NCBI RefSeq assembly: GCF_003096555.1
Contig: NZ_QEKM01000001.1
Location: forward strand, 1,736,001 to 1,800,000
Reading direction: 5' to 3'
DNA from: Simplicispira sp. 125
GTDB taxonomy: Bacteria > Pseudomonadota > Gammaproteobacteria > Burkholderiales > Burkholderiaceae_C
Length of the DNA: 64,000 bases
Position numbers and translations under genes: made by a program. Shown here piece after piece: positions 34,901 through 44,159 of this stretch (its first letter is position 1; each line of letters starts with the position of its first letter). The notes below the pieces were generated by a model. The model was given only the letters and a program-made list of their open reading frames with translations, was not told where the DNA came from and did no database searches.

Positions 34901-37501
34901 ACTCTTCTGCGTTGCGCTGAAGCGGAACACCCCTGGCTCCAGCACAGGGTCCACATCGACTGCAATCACGCTCTTGGGCAAAAACTTGCCTTCCAGCAGC
35001 AGCTTGGAGAGCGGGTTCTCGATGCGCTGCTGAATGGCACGCTTGAGCGGCCGTGCGCCAAACACCGGGTCAAACCCGACCTTGGCCAGCTCGGCCACCG
35101 CCGTCTCGGACACTTGCAGCTCCAGCTCCATCTTCGCCAGACGCGCCAGCAGGATCTGCAGTTGGATACGCGCAATGGATTCAATGTGCCCGGCATCGAG
35201 CGCGTGGAACACCACCGTCTCGTCGATGCGGTTCAAGAATTCGGGTCGAAAATGGTTCTTGAGTTCCCCCCAGACCGCTTCCTTGATGTCCTCCGAGTCC
35301 TGCCCCACCATGGCCTGGATCAGGTGCGAGCCAATGTTGCTGGTCATCACGATCACCGTGTTCTTGAAGTCCACAGTGCGGCCCTGGCCGTCCGTCAGGC
35401 GGCCATCGTCGAGCACCTGCAAGAGCACGTTGAACACATCGGGATGGGCTTTTTCGACCTCGTCGAGCAGCAGCACGCTGTAGGGCTTGCGGCGTACGGC
35501 TTCGGTCAGGTAACCGCCCTCTTCATAACCCACATAGCCGGGCGGCGCGCCGATCAGGCGGGCGACCGAATGCTTCTCCATGAATTCACTCATGTCGATG
35601 CGGATCAGGTGGTCTTCGCTGTCGAACAAAAAGCCCGCCAGCGCCTTGCACAACTCTGTCTTGCCCACACCGGTGGGGCCAAGGAACAGGAAGCTGCCCG
35701 TCGGGCGGTTCGGGTCGGAGAGCCCCGAGCGTGAGCGGCGAATCGCGTTGGCCACGGCAGCAATCGCTTCTTCCTGGCCGACCACACGCTCATGCAGCTT
35801 GGTCTCCATTTGCAGCAGCTTGTCGCGCTCGCCTTGCATCATCTTGGCCACGGGGATGCCCGTGGCGCGGCTCACCACTTCGGCGATTTCTTCAGCACCC
35901 ACCTGGGTGCGCAGCAGGCGGTTGGGCGCGTGTGTGCCGTCACCAGCCTCTTTGGCTTGCGCTTCCTTGAGCTGCTTCTCCAGCTCTGGCAGCTTGCCGT
36001 ACTGCAGCTCGGCCACCTTGTTGAAATCGCCTTTGCGCTTGAGTTCTTCAATCTGCAGCTTGACATGCTCCAGCTCCTCGCGCACATGCTGACTGCCCTG
36101 GGCCTGGGCCTTTTCGGATTGCCAGATTTCGTCGAGGTCGGCGATCTCTTTTTGCAGCGCAGTGATTTCTTCTTCGATCAAATCAAAACGCTTGAGCGAA
36201 GCCTCGTCCTTTTCTTTGCGCACCGCCTCGCGCTCGATTTGCAGTTGGATCAGGCGCCGGTCGAGCCGATCCATCACCTCCGGCTTGGAGTCGATTTCAA
36301 TCTTGATTTTGGCCGCCGCCTCGTCAATCAGGTCAATCGCCTTGTCGGGCAGAAAGCGGTCGGTGATGTAACGGTGCGAAAGCTCGGCTGCGGCAACGAT
36401 GGCCGGGTCGGTGATCTCCACGCCGTGGTGCAGTTCGTAGCGCTCCTGCAACCCGCGCAGGATGGCAATCGTCGCCTCCACCGTGGGCTCGCCCACGATG
36501 ATTTTCTGAAAGCGCCGCTCCAGCGCAGCGTCTTTCTCAATGTACTTGCGGTATTCGTCGAGCGTCGTCGCGCCCACGCAGTGCAGCTCGCCACGCGCCA
36601 AGGCGGGTTTGAGCATATTGCCCGCGTCCATCGCCCCGTCGGCCTTGCCGGCACCCACCATGGTGTGCAACTCGTCGATGAAGACGATGGTCTGGCCTTC
36701 GTCCTGCGCCAACTCTTTGAGCACGGTTTTCAGGCGCTCTTCAAACTCGCCGCGAAACTTGGCACCCGCCAGCAGTGCGGCCATGTCGAGCGAGAGTACG
36801 CGCTTGCCCTTGAGCGAATCGGGCACCTCGCCCGCAATGATGCGCTGCGCCAGGCCTTCGACAATGGCGGTCTTTCCCACGCCCGGCTCACCAATCAGCA
36901 CCGGGTTGTTTTTGGTGCGGCGTTGCAGCACCTGGATAGCGCGGCGGATTTCATCGTCACGGCCAATCACCGGGTCGAGCTTGCCCAGGCGGGCGCGCTC
37001 GGTCAGGTCGATGGTGTATTTTTTCAGCGCCTCGCGCTGGCCTTCGCCTTCGGCACTGTCCATTTTTTGACCGCCCCGCACCGCCTCAATCGCGGTCTCC
37101 AGGCTTTTGCGGCTCAATCCATTTTCCTTGGCGATGCGCGCTGCATCGCCCTTGCTGTCGATCAGCGCCAGCAAAAACAGCTCGCTGGCGATGAATTGGT
37201 CGCCTCGCTTGATCGCTTCCTTCTCGGTGGCCTGCAGCACGCGGCCTAATTCGGGCCCGCCCTGCACCTGGTCCTGCCCGGTCACTTGGGGCAGACGCTT
37301 GACAGCAGCATCCGCCGCCGCCAGCAAGCCGGGCACGTTGGCACCAGCGCGCTCGAGCAAGGCACGCGGCCCGTCGTCCTGGCGCAGCATGGCGGCGAGC
37401 AGGTGCACGGGCTCGATATAGGCGTTGTCGTTGCCCAACGCGAGCGACTGTGCATCGCTCAGGGCTTCCTGGAACTTGGTGGTGAATTTATCTATGCGCA
37501 T
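34898..37501 (-). CDS. clpB: ATP-dependent chaperone ClpB
   Basis: ClpB is the hexameric disaggregase that works with DnaK, DnaJ and GrpE, also encoded in this window. The 867-residue protein has the N-domain repeats (about 1-145), AAA domain 1 with Walker [10 protein letters not shown] (about residue 206), the long coiled-coil middle domain (about 410-530), and AAA domain 2 with Walker [10 protein letters not shown] (about residue 607). A sigma-32-like promoter lies 39 bases upstream of the start. The stop codon is part of an element A copy. Confidence 0.98.
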   Translation of the reverse strand: MRIDKFTTKFQEALSDAQSLALGNDNAYIEPVHLLAAMLRQDDGPRALLERAGANVPGLLAAADAAVKRLPQVTGQDQVQGGPELGRVLQATEKEAIKRGDQFIASELFLLALIDSKGDAARIAKENGLSRKSLETAIEAVRGGQKMDSAEGEGQREALKKYTIDLTERARLGKLDPVIGRDDEIRRAIQVLQRRTKNNPVLIGEPGVGKTAIVEGLAQRIIAGEVPDSLKGKRVLSLDMAALLAGAKFRGEFEERLKTVLKELAQDEGQTIVFIDELHTMVGAGKADGAMDAGNMLKPALARGELHCVGATTLDEYRKYIEKDAALERRFQKIIVGEPTVEATIAILRGLQERYELHHGVEITDPAIVAAAELSHRYITDRFLPDKAIDLIDEAAAKIKIEIDSKPEVMDRLDRRLIQLQIEREAVRKEKDEASLKRFDLIEEEITALQKEIADLDEIWQSEKAQAQGSQHVREELEHVKLQIEELKRKGDFNKVAELQYGKLPELEKQLKEAQAKEAGDGTHAPNRLLRTQVGAEEIAEVVSRATGIPVAKMMQGERDKLLQMETKLHERVVGQEEAIAAVANAIRRSRSGLSDPNRPTGSFLFLGPTGVGKTELCKALAGFLFDSEDHLIRIDMSEFMEKHSVARLIGAPPGYVGYEEGGYLTEAVRRKPYSVLLLDEVEKAHPDVFNVLLQVLDDGRLTDGQGRTVDFKNTVIVMTSNIGSHLIQAMVGQDSEDIKEAVWGELKNHFRPEFLNRIDETVVFHALDAGHIESIARIQLQILLARLAKMELELQVSETAVAELAKVGFDPVFGARPLKRAIQQRIENPLSKLLLEGKFLPKSVIAVDVDPVLEPGVFRFSATQKS

Positions 37502-37539
37502 GGCGGTGTCCTCAATCCCTTGGATTTGGTATGGCTCTC

Positions 37540-37567
37540 AGATGAGGACCACTGCAAACAATTCAAG
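37540..37567 (-). promoter_or_regulatory. Candidate sigma-32 heat-shock promoter of clpB
   Basis: On the minus strand CTTGAAT (37567-37561), a 13-base spacer and CCTCATCT (37547-37540) match the heat-shock consensus CTTGAAA-N11-17-CCCCATNT closely. It is 39 bases from the clpB start. Confidence 0.7.
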
Positions 37568-37693
37568 CGCTGCAGCACACCGTGCCATGCGATTTCGCCC
37601 CCCGTGAATCACCATTGGCCAGCTCCGCCACACCCGCGGCAGTGTTCAGTCTGCCATGGTGGACTGCTGGGCGGCACGCAGGGCCGGGGCGCA

Positions 37694-38146
37694 TCACAGC
37701 GGCGCAGCCGCCGCAACCTGCAGGCGCAGGCGCACGCCTTCGTACCCCGTTGATGCAATGCCCGTGCACAGATCGGCCCATTCGCAGCCCGCACACGCGC
37801 CACGTATATGGCCGCAGGTGAACGCCGTGCGCAAGCGCGCGAGCAAGGCAGCATCCAACAGCAGGCGGCTGTCGGCGCCCAGTAGGCCGCCCAGCAGCGG
37901 TGCCAGTTCTTGCACCGCCCGCTGGTCACGCACGCGCACACCCTCGCCATGGCAATGTGCGCAGGCCCCCTCGCTCTCGCACAGCGGGGCACAAATGGCA
38001 TCGGGCCCATCCACCAGATCCATCGCCTCACCAGCAGCCAGGCGGCGGACGATGCCATCAAAGTTGTGCGCAAACTCGGGGCTGTAGCCTTTGCCGACGT
38101 AGGTCAGCATGCACAGCAAGTGGTGGGCGCGCAGCGCAACCGTCAC
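37694..38146 (-). CDS. DUF1284 cysteine-rich protein
   Basis: The 150-residue protein matches DUF1284, with the N-terminal ALRAHHLLCMLTYVGKGYSP segment and cysteines in ICAPLCESEGACAHCHGEG and GACAGCEWADLC that could bind metal or an iron-sulfur cluster. Function unknown. The start is GTG 38146, which overlaps the bioY stop by 4 bases (GTGA), so translation should be coupled to bioY. That pairing hints at a role in biotin supply or a cofactor process, but this is only context. Confidence 0.82.
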   Translation of the reverse strand: MTVALRAHHLLCMLTYVGKGYSPEFAHNFDGIVRRLAAGEAMDLVDGPDAICAPLCESEGACAHCHGEGVRVRDQRAVQELAPLLGGLLGADSRLLLDAALLARLRTAFTCGHIRGACAGCEWADLCTGIASTGYEGVRLRLQVAAAAPL

Positions 38147-38724
38147 GTGCCCAGCAGCCGGGTGCGTGCTGAGTGCCACAGTGCCAGCGTGGCGGCGCCC
38201 AGGGCCGACTTCACGACATCCCCCACGAGGAAGGGCAGCACGCCCAACTGCCAACCCTTGGCCGCACCGACCATTGCGCCCAGCCACGCGCCACCCAAGA
38301 GCAAAATCAAGGTGGTGCACAGCAGCATGGCCCCAAAGGCGCGCAGCGGGTGTGCACCATCCCAGCCGCGCGCAGCCAGCCAGCCCATCAGCACGGCCCC
38401 CAGCGGGAACGCAAGCAAATAGCCTGCCGTCGGGCCAAAGAAAGGCGCCAGCCCACCTTTGCCACCTGCCAGCACGGGCATGCCGAGCGCCGCCTCCAGC
38501 AGCCAGGCCAGCACGGTCAGACCGCCCAGGCGCCAGCCGTACAGCGCGCCCACCATCAGCACCGCAAAGGTTTGCAGCGACACCGGTACGGGCTGCATCG
38601 GGATGCTGACGTAGGACGAAGCAGTCAACACTGCCGTGCCGCCCAGGACCAGGGCCAGCTGGCGCGCCGCATGGGGAAGACGGGAGACTGGAACGGCGAC
38701 GGCACTGGAAATATCTTGGGACAT
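38143..38724 (-). CDS. bioY: Biotin transporter BioY
   Basis: BioY is the substrate-binding S component of biotin uptake and, in many bacteria, works alone or with an ECF module. The 193-residue protein has six membrane helices and the family motifs SIPMQPVPVSLQTFAVLMVGALYGWRLG (in two parts, about residues 40-67) and GPTAGYLLAFPLGA. No ecfA or ecfT genes are adjacent. It is divergent from birA across a candidate BirA operator. Confidence 0.95.
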   Translation of the reverse strand: MSQDISSAVAVPVSRLPHAARQLALVLGGTAVLTASSYVSIPMQPVPVSLQTFAVLMVGALYGWRLGGLTVLAWLLEAALGMPVLAGGKGGLAPFFGPTAGYLLAFPLGAVLMGWLAARGWDGAHPLRAFGAMLLCTTLILLLGGAWLGAMVGAAKGWQLGVLPFLVGDVVKSALGAATLALWHSARTRLLGT

Positions 38725-38816
38725 GGATTCCTCTGAAGTGGTAATGGAGACTCAGGCAGGGTGCAACACACCCCAACCCGCGAAGACCGGTGCAAGTATC
38801 GGCATCGCCACTTGAA

Positions 38817-38851
38817 TTGTCAACTTTATGTATGTTTTTTTGTTTACGTAA
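38817..38851. promoter_or_regulatory. Candidate BirA operator between bioY and birA
   Basis: TTGTCAAC (38817-38824), 17 bases, then GTTTACGTAA (38842-38851) fit the BirA site TTGTAAAC-N16-18-GTTTACAA in half-site sequence and spacing. It lies 93 bases from bioY and 121 bases from birA, in an AT-rich stretch suitable for divergent promoters. Confidence 0.65.
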
Positions 38852-38972
38852 TTATTTATTCTGACCGGGCTGAAATTGCCCTGTACGTATCCTTGCCGCC
38901 TTCACGCAGTGCTCAAGTGCTGCCACTCCGCATGCCAGGCCGCTCCCACCGGACCTAAGGCACACTCTGCCC

Positions 38973-39953
38973 ATGCAACCCGAACCGCCCGCCAGAGAAC
39001 TGCTGCGCCAACTGGCTACCGGCAACGCTGTTTCTGGCGAAGTGCTCGCCACCCAGCTGGGCGTGACACGGGCCGCCGTCTGGAAACAGATCGCTGCTTT
39101 GCGGGCCCTGGGCGTACCCATCGAGGCACGCAGCCGCGCCGGTTACCGGATGCCCTGGCCCACGCAGTTGCTGCACCCCCCATCGATCGTTTCCAAGTTG
39201 GAGACGGCATTGGGTACACCCATCCACCTGCACTGGGAGCTGGATTCGACCCAGGACGAATTGGCACGCCTTCTGCCCGATGCACCGGACTTGACGGTGG
39301 TCCTGGCGGAGTACCAAACCTTGGGGCGCGGGCGGCGCAGCCACGGCTGGCTCTCGCCGCCGGGGCTGGGCATCACCCTGTCGTGCCTGAAGCGCTTTGC
39401 TGGCGGCCCGGCGGGGCTGTCGGGGCTGTCGATTGCCATGGGCGTGTGCGTGGTACAGGCCCTGGCCAGCGCCGGGGTGCCGGGGCTGCAGCTTAAATGG
39501 CCCAACGACGTGGTGACCGACCACGGCAAGCTGGCCGGCATCCTGATCGAAGTCAGCGGCGAATACGATGGCCCCAGCGTGGTGCGCGTGGGGGTGGGGT
39601 TGAACGTGCGCCTGTCGCCCGCCGTGCACGGCACGCTCGATCAGCCCGTGACCGACCTGGCCACACTGTGCGGCGGCACGCCGCCCGAGCGCAACGAGCT
39701 TGCGGCGCACATCATCAAGCATCTGCGCACCGGCCTGCTGCGCTTCGAGCACGAAGGCCTGGCACCCTTTGCGCAGGATTTTGCACACATGGACTGGCTG
39801 GCCGGCAAGCCACTCAACGTGCACAGCGCACACGCGATGCACTCGGGGATAGGACGTGGCATAGACGCACACGGTGCGTTGCGCGTGGAAATCGACGGCC
39901 ACATCACATCCGCCTACAGCGACAAAGTGTCGGTACGCAGCCGGTCAGGGTGA
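38973..39953 (+). CDS. birA: Biotin protein ligase and biotin-responsive repressor BirA
   Basis: BirA attaches biotin to acetyl-CoA carboxylase carrier protein and, in forms with a helix-turn-helix, represses biotin genes. The 326-residue protein has an N-terminal winged HTH (LLRQLATGNAVSGEVLATQL, then VTRAAVWKQIAALRALG, residues about 10-48), the ligase loop GRGRRSHGWLSPPG, and LKWPNDVV with KLAGILIE. The HTH makes it a group II (regulatory) ligase. It faces bioY with a BirA-like operator between. Confidence 0.93.
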   Translation: MQPEPPARELLRQLATGNAVSGEVLATQLGVTRAAVWKQIAALRALGVPIEARSRAGYRMPWPTQLLHPPSIVSKLETALGTPIHLHWELDSTQDELARLLPDAPDLTVVLAEYQTLGRGRRSHGWLSPPGLGITLSCLKRFAGGPAGLSGLSIAMGVCVVQALASAGVPGLQLKWPNDVVTDHGKLAGILIEVSGEYDGPSVVRVGVGLNVRLSPAVHGTLDQPVTDLATLCGGTPPERNELAAHIIKHLRTGLLRFEHEGLAPFAQDFAHMDWLAGKPLNVHSAHAMHSGIGRGIDAHGALRVEIDGHITSAYSDKVSVRSRSG

Positions 39954-39978
39954 CACCTGGCGCTGCTGCTGCGGCGCC

Positions 39979-40461
39979 CTAACGCCCTGCGTTGCCGGCT
40001 TCAATGCCCCAGCGGGCCAGCGCAGCGTCGTCGCTCACCCGGGCATCCACCCAGCGCGCGCCTTGCGGCGTGGTTTCTTTCTTCCAGAACGGCGCCTGGG
40101 TCTTGAGGTAGTCCATCAGAAACTCGCAGGCCTGGAAGCTCTCGCCCCGGTGCGCCGAGGTCACCGCCACCAACACGATCTGGTCGAGCGGCTGCAGCAG
40201 GCCCACGCGGTGGATGACGCGGGCGCCGAAGAGGTCGAACCGCTGGTGCGCCGCGTCGATCATGGACTCGATAGAGGTTTCGGTCATGCCGGGGTAATGT
40301 TCCAGCTCCATGGAGGCCACATCGTCGCCCTCATTGCGGTCGCGCACCGTACCCACGAAACAGCACACGGCACCCACGCCCCGGTGGGTGCTGCGCAGCA
40401 CAGCCAGTTCGGCGGACACATCGAAATCATGGGTCTGGATGGAAACGCGGGGTGCGGTCAT
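39979..40461 (-). CDS. moaE: Molybdopterin synthase catalytic subunit MoaE
   Basis: MoaE with thiocarboxylated MoaD converts cyclic pyranopterin monophosphate to molybdopterin. The 160-residue protein has CCFVGTVRDRNEGD, the LEHYPGMTE segment, HRVGLLQPLDQIVLVAV and the active-site lysine region LKTQAPFWKKE. ATG 40461 begins the homologous part (MTAPRVS). The partner moaD and moeA lie 4-5 kb away with unrelated genes between, so the pathway is split here. Confidence 0.95.
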   Translation of the reverse strand: MTAPRVSIQTHDFDVSAELAVLRSTHRGVGAVCCFVGTVRDRNEGDDVASMELEHYPGMTETSIESMIDAAHQRFDLFGARVIHRVGLLQPLDQIVLVAVTSAHRGESFQACEFLMDYLKTQAPFWKKETTPQGARWVDARVSDDAALARWGIEAGNAGR

Positions 40462-40480
40462 GGCAGCGGCTCTCACAACG

Positions 40481-40711
40481 TCAAGGCGAGCGGTGCAGGC
40501 GCGGCGCAGCCAGCAAGGCGCGTTCTTCTTCCACAAAATCGGCCAGTTGCCGCAGCGCCGGTGATGGCGGCAACCCGGCGAGCAGGGCTTGCAGCCGCGT
40601 GATGTCGCCCACCGTAGGCGCCACCTTGATCTGTGCCGTGGCGGCGGCCACATTGCCGCCCTTGACCAGAGCAAACACCTTGGCGGCCCATTCATTCTTG
40701 TTGCGTGCCAT
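40481..40711 (-). CDS. Small hypothetical protein upstream of moaE
   Basis: The 76-residue acidic/basic soluble protein has no signal peptide or membrane helix. The start ATG 40711 has AAAGGG upstream. Its sequence is mainly helical (AALRQLADFVEEERALLAA-like pattern near residues 50-70). I do not recognise it. It lies 19 bases before moaE on the same strand and may be co-transcribed. Confidence 0.55.
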   Translation of the reverse strand: MARNKNEWAAKVFALVKGGNVAAATAQIKVAPTVGDITRLQALLAGLPPSPALRQLADFVEEERALLAAPRLHRSP

Positions 40712-40775
40712 GAAACCCTTTTTGACCCCACCCGGAATGTCGGTAGGATGTGCCCACACTTTAACGCTCCCTGCG

Positions 40776-41030
40776 ATGGCCACCCAGACAATCACCATCG
40801 ACGGATACAAACTATTTCCGTCCCCCCGCAACGTGCACCGCTCGGTTTTCGAGCACCAGCTGTTCCTGCCCTACCCCTATGCATTGATTGACCTGCCCGG
40901 CTTCGACCTGACCGGCAAAGCCAGCCTGTTTGCTGCGTGCAGGCTCTCCGACATGAAGATGGGCCAAATGGTGACGTTCGAACTGCCCGCCGACCAGGCG
41001 CGCTTTGAACGCCTGTTCACGCCCGACTAA
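40776..41030 (+). CDS. Small hypothetical protein, divergent from the moaE pair
   Basis: The 84-residue soluble protein contains the segments TITIDGYKLFPSPRNVHRSV and LPYPYALIDLPGFDL and ends in an acidic tail. No domain is recognised. The gene starts 64 bases from the divergent 76-residue gene and is followed after 10 bases by a 110-residue gene, suggesting a two-gene unit. Coding is supported by GC codon pattern and tight packing only. Confidence 0.55.
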   Translation: MATQTITIDGYKLFPSPRNVHRSVFEHQLFLPYPYALIDLPGFDLTGKASLFAACRLSDMKMGQMVTFELPADQARFERLFTPD

Positions 41031-41040
41031 GCGCAGCCCC

Positions 41041-41373
41041 ATGCAGGAACACGACAACCAGATCCTGGTGCCGCCAAGCTTCATGGCCGTATACACCGAC
41101 GCCCGCAACCGCCTGCGCGCAAGCGCCGATGTGGTGCGCGCCCGCTACGAACTGTGCGAAGACCTGGCGGGCCACCTGGTGGAACAGGCACAAATTCTGT
41201 ACCACGTGCAGGCGCCGTCCGAGAAAGAAATCCTACAGCGCATCCACGCCGGGTTGTGCACGCCCGAGTCGGCCATGGAACCAGGCGAGGCAACATGGAT
41301 CGTCAGCCGTTTGGCAGAATTATTGCAGTGGCCGTGCCCGGAACTGCCCGCAGCAGACACCGAAAATCAATAA
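41041..41373 (+). CDS. Small helical hypothetical protein
   Basis: The 110-residue protein is predicted to be alpha-helical (ARNRLRASADVVRARYELCE, then DLAGHLVEQAQILYH), with no signal peptide. It follows the 84-residue gene by 10 bases and ends 93 bases before a converging exported-protein gene. I do not recognise a family. Its pairing with the 84-residue protein may mean they act together. Confidence 0.6.
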   Translation: MQEHDNQILVPPSFMAVYTDARNRLRASADVVRARYELCEDLAGHLVEQAQILYHVQAPSEKEILQRIHAGLCTPESAMEPGEATWIVSRLAELLQWPCPELPAADTENQ

Positions 41374-41466
41374 GAAACCGACCGCCGCACCATGCCCATG
41401 GCGGCGTTGTCTTCTCTTTGTGCCGACCTCAGCGCCCTGTCCACGACCCATGGGGGGCGATAAGTG

Positions 41467-42039
41467 TCATCTGCGCACATCGAAACGGCCTGAAATTTCA
41501 TAGATCTGGTCTTTGCGCTGGGGATTGGTGCGCTGCGCCTTGCCCAACAGCGTGCCAGACGCTTGGCGCTCGGGCTCGTAGCGCTCGATGACGATTCGCG
41601 CAGGCAGCGTGGTGCCGCGTTGGTACTTGAAGCTCACGCTGAAGTTTTGCTGCGCTGGCGTGCCTGCATCGGTTGTGAGTGCAAAACCCATCGCAGTCAG
41701 GCCGCTGCTTTCGGTATAGGTTCCCACGCCCGCCGGTTCAGTCCCCAGGGTAAAGCTTTTCAGGCGGTGCTTGCCATCGTGCGAGGCCACGGGCGAGTCC
41801 AGCAACGCCATCATCTTGAAGCTGCCTGAAGCAAGCTGCAGTATCAGTTTGGCGTTGTCTGCCGGCACCACAAAACGTGCGGGCGCAGAGAACGCCGGAC
41901 CGCTGATGGTGAGCTCCAGGCCCTGGCCCTGCACGGGTGCCTCCGCCCGTGCTCCGACGACGGTACTGGCCAGCACCGCCACAAGCAGCAACGGCCACAG
42001 CGTGCGCCGGGCGGTGCCGGCACTCCAAAAATATCCCAT
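41467..42039 (-). CDS. Exported protein of unknown function
   Basis: The 190-residue protein has a signal sequence (RRTLWPLLLVAVLASTVVGARA, cut near ARA-EAPVQ) and a mature beta-rich domain that includes LELTISGPAFSAPARFVVP and SFKYQRGTTLPARIVIERY. The start ATG 42039 has AAGGGGGCAGGG upstream. The longer frame from 42084 is unlikely because it adds residues before the signal peptide. It is divergent from another exported-protein gene at 42215. No enzyme motif is seen. Confidence 0.72.
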   Translation of the reverse strand: MGYFWSAGTARRTLWPLLLVAVLASTVVGARAEAPVQGQGLELTISGPAFSAPARFVVPADNAKLILQLASGSFKMMALLDSPVASHDGKHRLKSFTLGTEPAGVGTYTESSGLTAMGFALTTDAGTPAQQNFSVSFKYQRGTTLPARIVIERYEPERQASGTLLGKAQRTNPQRKDQIYEISGRFDVRR

Positions 42040-42214
42040 CCCTGCCCCCTTCTCGCTCAGATCGCCGCACTTTTGCACAGCCATGAAGAGCGCACCATAT
42101 ACAGATTTGCTGTTTTTTATCGTATTTTTATTGTATTTAGCGGGTATTTTTTATCCGTTTTGCAATGATGCCGTTAACCGCTATGGTGTCGGGCCGTCGT
42201 CGAGAAGGAGGCAT

Positions 42215-43129
42215 ATGCACAAGAACACAACAAAACAGGCATGGCTGCTCGCCCTGGCCTTGATTGCCACGAGCAGCGGCACACTGGCCCAAGCTTCTGA
42301 GCAATTTGTGGGCGCCCAGGGTTTTCGTACGATGCCCATCGAGCAACTGGAGGGCAAGCGCTATTACGCGGCCACGCGGTTCCCGGCCATGGGCGCCTCT
42401 GCTTTCCTCCCCGACGCCGATCTGCCCGCTCCGGTGCGCGCGATGCTGATACTCGACAGCCACGAAGGCGTATTGCCGCATGTACGCTACCTGGTCAACT
42501 ACCAGCCGACCAGCGAGGCCTCTGCACCAGACAGCACACGCTACTTTGTCGAGATCACACGCTTCAACCTGGGTCCGGCAGTGCACGCCGACCTGGTCGG
42601 TTCGGTACCTGCAAAGCACCTGGCCAGCATCAAAACGTTTGGCGAGGGGCCGCATGTGCGCTGGCGCTTTGCCATGTCGCCGCAGCGCGGCATGGCGGCC
42701 GGGCTGGACGCGGTCAGCCGCAAACAAATCTCCGCCAAGGAAGCCGCAGCCATGGATTGCCTGGGCCAGCCCTGCACCCAGCTTGCATCAAACGAAGGCC
42801 CGCAGGGCCGCTGGAAGCCGCAGCAAATCACCCCACTGCCGCGCTCGTTCAAACGCACGACCCCGGAAGGCCCGGTGCCGGCCAGCATCGTCGAACAACT
42901 GCTGGCCTGGATGGGTGAAGACGCGCAGCGCACCATGCCTTTCGCACCGGACGCCCAACGTCTGGTTTTTGTGATTGCCGCCAACGCCAGTGGCCAGGAG
43001 CGCCAGACGACCGGCCTGGCACGTAACGCCCTGGTGTTTGACGACGCCGTCGGCATGCAATGGCTGCGCTTTCAGCAGGTTGCAGGCATGCCCCCCGAAG
43101 CACACACGCTGAACCAGCGACGTCACTAG
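42215..43129 (+). CDS. Exported protein of unknown function
   Basis: The 304-residue protein has a signal peptide (AWLLALALIATSSGTLAQA, cut after AQA). AAGGAGG at 42205-42211 is a perfect ribosome site and decides ATG 42215. The mature part has a conserved-looking MDCLGQPC pair of cysteines and many beta-type segments (RYFVEITRFNLGPAVHADLVG). No known domain is recognised. It is followed after 76 bases by a lipoprotein gene, suggesting a small envelope operon. Confidence 0.72.
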   Translation: MHKNTTKQAWLLALALIATSSGTLAQASEQFVGAQGFRTMPIEQLEGKRYYAATRFPAMGASAFLPDADLPAPVRAMLILDSHEGVLPHVRYLVNYQPTSEASAPDSTRYFVEITRFNLGPAVHADLVGSVPAKHLASIKTFGEGPHVRWRFAMSPQRGMAAGLDAVSRKQISAKEAAAMDCLGQPCTQLASNEGPQGRWKPQQITPLPRSFKRTTPEGPVPASIVEQLLAWMGEDAQRTMPFAPDAQRLVFVIAANASGQERQTTGLARNALVFDDAVGMQWLRFQQVAGMPPEAHTLNQRRH

Positions 43130-43205
43130 TTGTTCACCCCCCCGCCGGCCACAACGTCGGCACCGCCATGCGCTCTGGCCCATGGAACTCAATAAAGGAG
43201 CAGGA

Positions 43206-43751
43206 ATGAAACCCTTGTGGATGGCCGCGACCGCGTGCGCCGTACTGGTGAGCGCATGCTCGAAGAGCGAACCCGATGCCGCGCCGATGGCGCCCGGCGC
43301 ACCGGCCGCGGCACAAAAAACTGCCGCGCAAAAGGCCAGCGCCCCCACCTACCCCAGGGTAGCGATCGACACCGACGCAGGCCTGTTCTGGTTCGAGCCC
43401 CGGCGCTGCTCGATAGCGCAGGAGCCCGGCAATAGCGAGGTTTCGTACAGCATCGAAGGCGCGGGCCAGTCACCCGACGGACAACCGATCTATGTCACCG
43501 TCCAAGACGAAGACAACAACCCGGCACAAGGCCCCGAGCTGCGCATCAATGTGGGCACCGATCAGCCGCGCAAAACCCCCGAGGTGGTCTGGATTGCCAA
43601 CGACGGGAGCGCAGACAGCCTGCGCGTACCCGCAGCGAAAACCACGGTGCAGGGCGCTACGCTGGAGGTGCAGCGGGTTGTCTTCACGCGCAGCGGCAGT
43701 GACCGCCTGACCGCCCAAGGGCCCGTTCGTATCGATTGCACGCAGCGCTAG
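43206..43751 (+). CDS. Small lipoprotein of unknown function
   Basis: The 181-residue protein has a lipobox (ACAVLVSAC, cysteine at about residue 17), a Pro/Ala-rich linker, then a beta-rich domain with FWFEPRRCSIAQEPGN and a final cysteine near the C-terminus (RIDCTQR), possibly a disulfide. AGGAG precedes ATG 43206 by about 5 bases. It probably sits in the outer membrane facing the periplasm. It forms a unit with the exported protein at 42215. No function is assigned. Confidence 0.72.
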   Translation: MKPLWMAATACAVLVSACSKSEPDAAPMAPGAPAAAQKTAAQKASAPTYPRVAIDTDAGLFWFEPRRCSIAQEPGNSEVSYSIEGAGQSPDGQPIYVTVQDEDNNPAQGPELRINVGTDQPRKTPEVVWIANDGSADSLRVPAAKTTVQGATLEVQRVVFTRSGSDRLTAQGPVRIDCTQR

Positions 43752-43798
43752 CCAAACACCGGCACGGGCGGGAACGGCATTCGTGCGTCGCCAGAGAA

Positions 43799-43900
43799 CA
43801 TCAAAAACAAGAGCTGCCTGCGCACGAATCCATTGATTTTTCGCTATTTTTATAGTCGAAAACCAATGGATGAAAGCGTTAGCAGCTATGCTTTTTCATG
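43799..43900. repeat. Dispersed element A, copy 6 (inverted pair)
   Basis: The left arm reads ATCAAAAACAAGAGCTGCCT and then CGCACGAATCCATTG (43799-43834). The right arm, as complement, reads ATGAAAAAGCATAGCTGCTA and then ACGCTTTCATCCATTGG (43862-43901). The arms are inverted around an AT-rich centre (TTTTTCGCTATTTTTATAG). The right arm touches the moaD stop codon. Confidence 0.65.
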
Positions 43901-44155
43901 TCACCCACCGGTGACGGGCGGGAAGAAAGCCACTTCAGCGCCGTCGGCCAGCGCGGCGGCGTCGTCGCTCAGCACCTGGTTGAGCGCCATGCGCACGGCC
44001 TTGCCGCGGGCCAGGCTGCTGGCGTGCGCGCCGCCGCGCGCAATCAGCTCGTCGCGCAGTGCGCCCAGCGTGGCCGCCGATGTTTGCACCTGCTCGCTGC
44101 CCTGGCCCACGGCTTCGCGAATGGAGGCGAAGTAGCGTACGGTAATCCTTTTCAT
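43901..44155 (-). CDS. moaD: Molybdopterin synthase sulfur carrier subunit MoaD
   Basis: MoaD is a ubiquitin-like protein whose C-terminal Gly-Gly is thiocarboxylated by MoeB and gives sulfur to molybdopterin. The 84-residue protein ends in PPVTGG as required, and starts with ITVRYFASIREAVG. ATG 44155 is the only good start; the longer frame runs through element B. It lies 163 bases after moeA on the same strand, with an element B copy between, and may share its transcript. Confidence 0.93.
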   Translation of the reverse strand: MKRITVRYFASIREAVGQGSEQVQTSAATLGALRDELIARGGAHASSLARGKAVRMALNQVLSDDAAALADGAEVAFFPPVTGG

Positions 44156-44159
44156 CGCC

